Shown in pieces: positions 56,196 to 64,000 of a DNA stretch of 64,000 bases. The stretch's first letter is position 1, and each line of letters starts with the position of its first letter. The notes under the pieces were generated by a model. It was not told the DNA's origin. It was given only the letters and a program-made list of their open reading frames with translations, and did not search any database. Source of the DNA: Ulva prolifera. Lineage: Eukaryota; Chlorophyta; Ulvophyceae; Ulvales; Ulvaceae. A program made the position numbers and the translations under genes. The DNA lies in contig CM041204.1 of assembly GCA_023078555.1 (NCBI GenBank), forward strand, positions 3,068,430-3,132,429. The letters run 5' to 3'.

Positions 56196-58340
56196 GCTGG
56201 GTCAGGATGTTGCTCACGTGCCATAGAGCAAGCCAGACCCGTGTCTTGATGGTGTGTTTTGGACAGTCAGTTTGGATACTCCAATTGTGACCTGTTGACA
56301 TGAAAATGCCAACCCCATTTTACTGTCAACTGTTGACACTCAATTGAGGATGTGATCACATCATGATGCAATGTCGATGTACTTGGCATCCAAAAAACAT
56401 ATTTGATGCTGATCCTGTGCTAGTGTGCTTGCCTGTGATGTGCCCGCTACTGTGGCATTGTGATCACAATGCTTATCAATGCTTGAGCATCCTACTAGTA
56501 GGATATAATAGGAGCTGGCTCCTGAGGGTGCCATGCATGCCTGTGACTTGTCCTTTTGACAAGCTTAGTTAAATGTATTAAACTCTTCCTGTTTGCCTCA
56601 GTCACCGTTCTTGACCCACCCAACACCTGCAGCTGCTTGGGATGACTCTTTTGTAACTTGGGATGACTTACTGGGATGACTGCCTTGGCACTGCGGCACT
56701 AACACTGGCAGTGGCATGTATATAGCCCAGGACACTGCACGCAATGCTCGCTGCTTCGGGCAGAATGCAATATGTGATATATACCGTGGGCGTAGGCGTC
56801 AGCTGCACCGTCGAAAGCAAATTGAGATGTCATAGAGTGAGCTACGAGCTTGCTGTGCACCATGGTGGAACGTTCGTGGCCGGACCGCGTCGGCAAAGGC
56901 GACAATCAAATGAGTTTTAACACATGGATGTCTGGAGGCTTGAGGAAGGAGATTTCATGACAAGAAAAAACTGTTCCTGCCTGCCTATGAGCTCCACGCC
57001 CGATAATCTATCTGCGAACTCGATGCACCCCCAAACAACGCACATCCAGAGACCAAGACGCACGCTGCCCTTGGACATTCGAATTCCCACTGTGAGTGAG
57101 GCATCATGATGCCACAGAATGTTCGCTCGTTCGTGTGCCGTGAACTACTGAATTCACAAATCCTTGCTTTCTCGATGTGAGCTGGTGCACAAGCACTCGA
57201 TCCAGTGAGATAGCCACCGTGCAACTTGCGAGTCGTCTTGACACGCATGCCGTGCTACTGTGCAAGCTTGACAAGTGCACTCCATCAAAGCGAAATGGAT
57301 TGACCACGAAGCCATGCAATGACAGTGGCACCGACAGCTGCTGTGCTCTGCCGCTACCCCGGTCCCGGGCCGAGGGCGAGCGCGCCGCAGAGACGTACTG
57401 GCGCGCCGATGACGCTACGCAACCATGGCCAGCTGCAGTCCGGGGAGATCCCCGGGCTGGCATCGTCAATGTTATACGATTTGCACAGCATACAGAACTC
57501 AAAGAACAACTAGGCAACAATCAACCGATATTCAATTCGCGCTGGGCCTGTCCAATGCACTGAGGAGCATGAAGGTGAGACTAGTCGCTGAGTCGTGCCA
57601 TACCGCTTTCGCTCAACCGCGGTTGCTATTATGTTCAGAATTTCTTTAAACCCACACTTGTGAGTGCCAACTATGTATATGACTTGGTCTCTCGAGCTCG
57701 AAGAGCCACCTGCTGCGGACCGTCGGCAGGCATCAAGTGATCCGTCATTGATGATGCAAACTGTTCATATCAAGCTTCGTCAAGCACATTTCACCACATG
57801 GATACAGAAGACTGATACAGAATACTCACGTGCAGCCAATTACCTGTGCCACGAAGCTTTCAGGTCTCGCCTGTGTAGCAGGTACCGTTTTCTGAATGTT
57901 CTGTGCCCCACCCACAAACAATGCATACGACAACCCAAGGTGTATGGAACTGTTTGGGCTGAAGCAAGTCGGACAAGCATGAACATTGGCTCAGGAGATA
58001 GGAACCATTCTGCAAGCAGGGTGAGGCTCCGATTGGCATTGCAGGCTGATGATGGTCAAACCTGGGCAAACCTGGGCATGGTTTTACTTACAGCCAGGTC
58101 ACTGGGTCAAGATATCAGCACCTGGTGATCTAGTCGCCTCCTGTGATGCAGTGTGGTGTATCCCTGAAGACAGCTTGCAGTTTGCCAACAGGCAAGTGGG
58201 AATACGCAGATGGAAAGCACAGAGAAGCCGAATGTACATCCTCGTCTTCAAGGCTTTAACCAGCAATCCCCGTGCCAATTGTCAGGTCATCTGTGCATGC
58301 AGAGGCCCATGCAGCTGAGTCTAAAAATGCAATGAAACTG

Positions 58341-58380
58341 TTTTGGGGCAGCTGAGGTTCAGAAGCAAACTGCCCCAAAA
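58341..58380. repeat. Inverted repeat, 11-bp arms, 18-nt loop
   Basis: TTTTGGGGCAG at 58341-58351 and its exact reverse complement at 58370-58380. It follows the + frame ending at 58318 by 23 bp, so it could be a 3' UTR hairpin if that frame is coding, which is unproven. Confidence 0.8.
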
Positions 58381-59505
58381 GGTATTTTGAGTGCTGCAAG
58401 CTGACCAGGGTTGACATAATGATGTCATCACAGGAGGTCTCAAGATCCCCTGTGCTGCTGAGAGCACATCATCAAATCGCCTGTGCTCAGAGGCCCATGT
58501 TTAGAACAGAACCCGCGAAGAGCTGCACCATACACTGCCCAGAGGCAAACTCTCAGCCACAGCTGCTGGACACCATAGCCAGGGCAGGCAAATGAGTGCT
58601 CGAAGCATCTCACCACTGGCTTCACATCCTGTCATGATGGACTCCAGGGTCATGAAAGTGACTGCTATGGTGACTCATGGGAATGTGTGGCACCTAGGCT
58701 GAAGTGGGTGCGCAGATGAACATCGTGGCTTCCTGTCATCGTCGGCTTGCAGATCCTCTGCGTCGGAGCCAGCAAAATGTATCGAGATGATCTGCACCAG
58801 TCTGGCTGCAGGCGTACCAACACAGTGATCTGCTCTTGACATGTCGTGCTTCAGGCAACGTCTGCAGGTTGAGGCGGCAGCCTCTTGACAATGCATCCAG
58901 AAATTCCGGCAGCAAACATGCAGTACAGGTGTGGTGGCGTTGGATATGTCCTTGGACCTACTGAGGCAAGTGGCCTGATCTGGCTAGCAGATCGGTGAAG
59001 CCAGAATGAGGAAGCGAATCGTTGGTCCACGTGCTGATGCTCGAAGAAGGAGCGGTCGGATCAAGGTAGACATACAGCTCTTCTGAAACGCTTGACTGGA
59101 GGAGTTTAAATATTCATGTTGAGCATTTGGCAGATTGCCCTGCACAGCCCCATGTGTCATGTCTGCGGCCCAGCAGAATCCGTGGATGGCAAAGCGGTGG
59201 CTGCACCATGTTCCATTCAGTGCCAGATTCCAGGCATGGTGTAGCGATGGCGCAACCATATCAAGGTTTGCCAATGTCGGGCTGGGCTTGGGACTGGGCG
59301 ACCAAAGAAGTCCATCTCAGAACGCATTGTGCGTCGTGCAGGCGTGATGCATGCCCGAAGCATGCAGCCGACCGTACCAGGGACATATACGATATGGCAA
59401 ATTCTGAATGCCGAAAGCAGTGACTGCTCTGCGCACAAATAAAGCTCCGGTGATAATTCGAGACGTGCGGATGGCCGCTGGTATCTACAGCATCCCCTTA
59501 CGACC

Positions 59506-59712
59506 GTGAAACCATTACACGGGTGTTGTTTCATCGAGATTACTTGTTCAAGGCCCATGAAAGCTGTCGTTCGGGTTTTGCAACTTGTCGACGTTCAACA
59601 TCTCGACAATGAACAATGCCGTGTCTACAGGGCAGCCCTGGCAGAAGAAAAATCGCTGCAGCGTTGGCGACGAAATCCTGCCGACACGGCCTACCTGGAG
59701 AAATGCAAATGA
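59506..59712 (+). other. Unassigned ORF, possible exon
   Basis: 68 codons ending in VLQLVDVQHLDNEQCRVYRA, ALAEEKSLQRWRRNPADTAY and LEKCK. The second half has the charged, amphipathic look of a helical protein, unlike neighbouring frames. An overlapping + frame (59585-59845) is also open, so coding status is uncertain. No family is recognised. Confidence 0.2.
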
Positions 59713-61397
59713 ACTGCTTCTCAACTGTTTCACATATGTGCCACAAGGCGTCATGCGGGCTACGCTTGTCACGCCTGCTAGACACGTATCGACAGCAGCG
59801 GCCAGTCACCGGCCCAGATCCACCAGAAAAAGGATCGATCAATAAACATAAACCATCCCATGAACTATGAAAATCTTCCGAGCCGAGATTCTTAGGCGAC
59901 TAGCGCGGCGACGCTTCACAAGGTCACTTGCGGACCTGACAGGTACGCACCAGGCTGGCCTCATCAGGCCGTTGCACAGAGTCAAAATTTGAGAGCTCTA
60001 AGAAGCAAAACTGTCATAAAATACTGACGATTGTGTTGAGATAGTGAATCCATAATGGCTCATTGCATTGTGCCACACTGTGTACAGTCAATGATGGAGA
60101 AAGCTCAATGGATCCTTTCCGGATGCGCGGTCTGCTACATCTGCGAACCAAACTGCAAACTCGCCACTGCATACCTGCATCAGCATGCATAAATGTGTTG
60201 TGACGTCGGAAGGACTCGCTCCGCACCCTGCTCGTTCTGCCCAGCAGGCCTGAGGCCAGCCAGGTCATGATCTGTCTTGCCAGCTTTGAGCAATCAATGC
60301 GGATCGCATGTCTTCTAGGTGGTGAATGTGTGCTGCTGAACACTTGTCCAATGTATGCATCTCTGTGAACAACGGTGGTCACAACAGCTTCAACACATCA
60401 AGCTGACCATCATGCTGACCACCGTTTCTGTCCTTCATGATATGGTACCAATTAGTCGCTCTATGATATGTATGGCACGAAGTACAGCACGCTCCGTTGT
60501 GCAGGCAAATCTCAGCATCAACTGCCAAGTAGCTCCTTGGATTGGTGCCGGTGCCACACGGGTTTGAAAACTTTCCAAACACGGGTGTGGGCAGGTGAGG
60601 GGAAATGGTTTGGGTCAGTAATAGTGGGCAGCTGACACGAACAGCAGGTTCGGGCCAGTGCATAATCTCTTGAATCATAATTTGTGTATTCCCGTTTTGC
60701 ATTGGTGAGTGGATCACCCCCAAGGATGCAGCAGCACGCGTTTGTTCCGTGTTTCATTTACAGCTCTACCAGCACCTGCCATGTGCAAACTACTCAAGGT
60801 GCAGCTCCTGGAACACAAGCACTACTCTGCCTGGTTTCGCACACCATATCATACAACCAGTAAACCAAGCAGCAGGAAAGCAAATGCACCCCACCAGTGA
60901 ACTCCACCGCAGCCACTGAAGGGACAGTCGAGCCCGCCATGAATACGCGGGTGCCCACTGCCTGGCTGGAATGAGATCGACAGCTTGAATAGAAAAAAGC
61001 GCACGTCTGTAAACATACCGCATGGCACGCCTGACACATGACAAGGTAGCCGCGGCGCCATTGCTCAAAATCGTGCACATCTCGACCACAAGAGGAGAGC
61101 ATGCCAGGCGCACCCTGCGGCCACTGCCCGACCGCAGACAGCCTCATCAAGCAGCGGCTGCGCCACTACAGAAAAACCATCAAAACAAAGGCGATGGCAG
61201 ATCGAGAAGAAGACAGTGACGACCAAGACAGTGACGAGCACCCCGGGCGGCTCCAGACGGCACTGCAGCCTTGGTGCGCTAGCCCATCTGAACACGGGGC
61301 CAGAGCGGGCCACATCCGCAGACTCTGCCGGCGCCAGCGATGCAGCAGAGTCCCACGATCGAGACAACTCCCATTAACTAGCGGCTGCTGCAGGGGT

Positions 61398-63919
61398 TCA
61401 CGCGGCGCACTGCACGATCGTGCCGTCCCAGCGGGTGGAGCCGGGGGTGCCGTTGAGGCGGCACTGCGAGAAGCGCGCGTTGCGGCGCACGCACAGGTAG
61501 CGGTCGCTGCAGCACGCGAGCGGCGCATCGAACGTCGTGCCATCGCACTGGCGGTTGTTGCTCGCGCATGTGTCGCCGCACGGGGGCAGCGCGGGCGGGG
61601 GTGGGGGAGGGGGAGGTGGAGGGGGCACGGGGGTGGGGTCGGGCTTGCCGAGTGCCGGAGGCGGGGGTGGGGGAGGAGGGGTCACCATCATCGGGGGAGG
61701 AGTCGGGGGAGGGGGTGGCGCCATTGGCGGGGGGTTGATGATGGTGCTGACGTCCACGGTGAGGTCGATTTCGCAGACTCCGCCGATGACGGTGGCCTGC
61801 GCCAGGACGACGGACAGCGAGGTGATGGTTGCGTTGACGATCTCATCGGACAGGACGTTGGTGTCAAACTGGTCGCCCTGGCTGGCGCACTGCGCAAACA
61901 CGGCGGAGGCGGTCGCGTTCGCGAGCACGCTGGTGAAGGCCTCGGCGAGGACCTCGGCGGACACCTCGCACAGCGGCGGGTCGCACGTGCTGCGCGCCTC
62001 GGTGACGGCAAACGCAAACGCGGTCGCGACGGCCTCAGCGGTGGCGTTGATGTTGGCCTCGCTGACGACGCAGGCCGTGGTCTCGCCGGAAATGACGCAG
62101 CTGGCGGAGATGTCAGCGATCGCGCGTGCCATGGCCGTGGCGATTGCCTCGGCAGTGACAGCGACGGTGACGTTGGCGTCCTCGCTCGCGTCGCACGCCT
62201 CGGCGATGATGTCGACGATGATTTCTGTCTCTGCGTCCTGCACGATGCTGCCGTCCGTCGCGTTGACGTTGACGATGCACGTGCTGTTGCCGGAGCCGCC
62301 GCCGACGATGCCGATGAGGTCGCCGCTGCAGCCGTCGTTCACGTCAGCCCGCGCCGTCACCAGCACCTGCATAGCCACAGCTGCTTACTCAAAGTTCCTG
62401 AATCCATGCCTCAACAGGACGCGGCATGTTCATTCGTGTGTGTACGTGTGTTACAAGGACAATGGGGCAGGCAGGACCGCGGGCAACGATCAGGCCTAGG
62501 GGAAGCATGGATATGTTTTTCACACAGTGTGTGTCTGCGGATCGCCAGGGCGTCGTTACAGCCCCCGCTTTTGGGATTTGGATGTGGCAGATGCTAGATG
62601 GTGCAGTACACTCTAGGCAGCTGAGACTCGGGGGCTCGAGCGACTGTATGTGCCTGGCAGAGCGGAACAGGCCTATAGTGCACATCTATCCGTGGCAGGG
62701 CAGGGGGCACATGCATACGGCATCGACATCCCTACACAGGACGAGTGTGGCCCTCAAGGCGCTACAGCGGCAGGTTGCAATCTGCAGATCACCCTCTGGG
62801 CGCCAGGCTGCGCACCTGCGCAAATGCGGTTGCGGTTGCGCTGACAATGCGCGCGATGAAGTCGTTTGCCGTCGCGTTGATCGAGCCGCCCTCTGCGAAG
62901 CCCTGGAGTGTCACCTCCGCCACGGCGGTCGCGTTGAGGTAGATCTCCTCAAAGGTGTCGGCCACAAAGTCGATGGCGACGTCGCAGATGTCGCAGATGC
63001 TGGCCTCGGCCAACGCGTCCGCGAACGACGATGCGATCGCAAACGCCTCCGCCTGAGCCACGGAGCGGCCGTTCACAGTGAACGATGACTTGCCCTCTGC
63101 ATCCCATGAATGATCGCATGAAGGGTTGTGCATGTTTGCAAACGTGCCAATGTACATGTGTATTGCAACACAATTGGTGAGCCATTGAAATTTATCACAT
63201 ACATCTGGGGTCTGATTCCAGACAAATTCTTGCATCTGGTGGCGGGTCTGCATCATCAGGTCAGACAGGCACATGAGACCATGGCCAGTGCTTCCGAAAT
63301 AGCTATACGATAGTAGCAGCGCAGTTCAATTACTCTGTATGGGCGGTGCACCATGGTTTCAGTGCATGTGCACTGACGTACATTTCCCCTGCGTGACGGG
63401 CTGGAATTCCACTGAACACAGTGGTGATGGCGCACCAGCGGAGCAGTCGGCGGAGACGGCGGCGATGGCCGTGGCGGTGGCCGTGGCGATCTCAGTCGCA
63501 GTGGCGAGGGCGTTGGACTCGACGGAGATGACACTGGGATCGTTGCAGATGTACGCTGTCGCCTCGGCAGCTGCACCACAGCACAGCACAGGCGGTCATG
63601 TGCGCGAGGCAATTCGTGTCTGAGGCAGTGTCTGAGGCAGCACGGGAGGGTATTGGAGTGTTACTGTACAGGTTCGAATGATCAACCCTCCCAGCTACAC
63701 AAAACTGTGCATAGTTCTGTCATCCAGGAGCCTCACATGTATGCACACGTTCGCATAACCAAGTGCAAGGCTGCATTCAAGTTGAGGGCAGAGTCACCGA
63801 ATTGGTAAGTTGGCGGAGGGGGGAGGGGGCTTGAGCTAGCGCACCTACAGCCACAGCCACCTCCTGTGACTGAGAGTTGGCGAGGCCAGAGCCCGAGATG
63901 GTGCAGGAGGCCCGAGAAT
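61398..63919 (-). CDS. Secreted Ala-rich, poly-Pro protein with CBM1-like module (paralogue), 5' end beyond window
   Basis: Exons are 63919-63845, 63570-63436, 63096-62816 and 62366-61398, with phases 1, 1, 1 and 0 at their starts, all consistent; about 485 residues are visible. Donors are all GTGCGC and acceptors GCAG. The signal-peptide exon must lie beyond 64000. The body has Ala/Thr/Val stretches with spaced Cys (EVAVAVAAEATAYIC, ADALAEASICDICDVAIDF, NATAEAVATAFAFAVTEA). Then come Pro blocks (PPPMAPPPPPTPP, PVPPPPPP...) and the module PCGDTCASNNRQCDG, LACCSDRYLC, VRRNARFSQCR and IVQC. Intron positions after TAFAQ and in the two upstream junctions match the 48-54 kb gene, but the last exon (969 bp) is uninterrupted where that gene has four introns. 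It is probably an extracellular matrix or wall protein. Confidence 0.75.
62367..62815 (-). other. Intron with a LINE 3' end (copy D)
   Basis: Phase-0 intron of the paralogue, donor CAG|GTGCGC, acceptor ATGCAG|GTGC. At 62449-62480 + reading shows GTGTTACAAGGACAATGGGG, the family terminus of the LINE copies. It lies in the same transcriptional direction as the gene, so a TGTAA poly(A)-type motif sits inside the intron. Confidence 0.6.
62447..62485 (-). mobile_element. Very short LINE 3' end (copy D) in intron
   Basis: On the - strand it reads CCCCATTGTCCTTGTAACAC. Only about 35 bp are recognisable. Assignment depends on the match to copies A, E and F. Confidence 0.4.
63097..63435 (-). other. 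Intron of the paralogue
   Basis: Donor GCTG|GTGCGC at 63435, acceptor GATGCAG at 63097, phase 1, 339 bp. Joining gives ADCSAEGKSSF, which keeps the paralogue's reading frame. No insert is recognised. Confidence 0.65.
63571..63844 (-). other. Intron of the paralogue
   Basis: Donor GTAG|GTGCGC at 63844 and acceptor GGTGCAG at 63571, phase 1, 274 bp. The joined peptide EVAVAVAAEATAYIC continues the Ala pattern across the junction, which supports the model. No other feature is seen. Confidence 0.65.
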
Positions 63920-64000
63920 CTGCACGCGAGAGCCAGCTGTGGTCAGCGGTTGGCCAGCTTGGCACAGAGTGTGGCACAGAGTATGGCCAGGCACTGAGGG

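Larger units (their letters stand above)
56200..61397. other. 5.2 kb without a supported gene
   Basis: I found no family match or spliced structure. Frames that look somewhat protein-like are + 57664-58128 (MPTMYMTWSLELEEPP...), + 58049-58318 and + 59506-59712 (VLQLVDVQHLDNEQCRVYRA, AALAEEKSLQRWRRNPADTA). They cannot be joined with confidence. A perfect 11-bp hairpin (TTTTGGGGCAG, 18-nt loop) is at 58341-58380. The composition is less GC-rich than around the LRR genes. Confidence 0.45.

Noticed and set aside
56100..56196. Functional tRNA gene on the - strand
   Set aside because: A and B boxes are present, but the T-stem and anticodon stem do not pair well. The sequence continues into a repeated body with a TTTAC tail, so it is a SINE head.
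61537..62499. + strand 320-codon Ser/Ala/Gly-rich frame
   Set aside because: Same reason: the poly-Gly run is the complement of the poly-Pro spacer. The - strand has conserved Cys positions and a paralogue.
61101..62597. + strand 498-codon frame over the paralogue
   Set aside because: It is antisense to the spliced Ala/Pro-rich gene. Its Gly/Arg/Val repeats are the mirror of Pro and Ala codons, and it crosses an intron without a break.
63660..63690. GGTTCGAATGA as tRNA B box
   Set aside because: No A box at the right distance upstream and no cloverleaf pairing. It lies in an intron.

Overview
The window looks like nuclear DNA of a green alga. The evidence is the GC-rich base composition, protein-coding genes split by short GT-AG introns (many with GTGCG donors), a secreted Ala-rich/poly-Pro wall-type protein family with a cysteine-rich CBM1-like tail, and fragments of eukaryotic LINE, SINE and hAT elements. 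A trebouxiophyte such as a Coccomyxa-like alga would fit, but the sequence alone does not prove it. No bacterial operon structure, rRNA or intact tRNA gene was seen.

Region 1 (1-45.7 kb) is a head-to-tail array, all on the + strand, of one multigene family of about 730-residue proteins. Each copy has an 88-codon first exon, a short phase-0 intron of 126-167 bp at the same place, and a second exon of about 1.9 kb. The first ~130 residues resemble a SKP1/BTB-POZ-like fold (my reading of motif order), and the rest is a long irregular leucine-rich-repeat (RNI-like) solenoid. Five copies look intact (about 6.0, 18.6, 24.9, 29.2 and 35.8 kb). One has a single frameshift (11.5 kb) and one has two frameshifts that together restore the frame (43.4 kb). 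Two are decayed (2.0 and 14.6 kb) and two are C-terminal scraps (31.8 and 40.2 kb). The 3' flanks were duplicated along with the genes. An unrelated partial LRR gene opens the window. The gaps hold a MITE-like pair, a ~365-bp tandem repeat, an 881-bp hAT-like element with 13-bp inverted ends and an 8-bp target duplication, and 5'-truncated LINE 3' ends sharing a TTTRTCCTTGTAAC-type terminus.

Region 2 (48.2-54.5 kb, - strand) is an eight-exon gene that I assembled exon by exon, with every intron phase agreeing. It encodes a ~459-residue secreted protein: signal peptide, Ala/Asn-rich body, poly-Pro spacer and a CBM1-like cysteine module. A paralogue (61.4 to beyond 63.9 kb, - strand) runs off the right edge. 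It shares three intron positions but lacks the four 3' introns, a pattern expected of cDNA-mediated intron loss.

Region 3 (54.9-61.4 kb) is mobile-element and repeat debris: a reverse-transcriptase C-terminal fragment, two adjacent perfect palindromes, a 34-G run, and a tRNA-derived SINE with a TTTAC tail. A second SINE fragment lies in an intron of the region 2 gene. About 5 kb here has no gene I can support.

Working idea: the array is a birth-and-death receptor or adaptor family, possibly cullin-RING ubiquitin ligase adaptors with LRR recognition, and the right-hand genes make extracellular or wall proteins.
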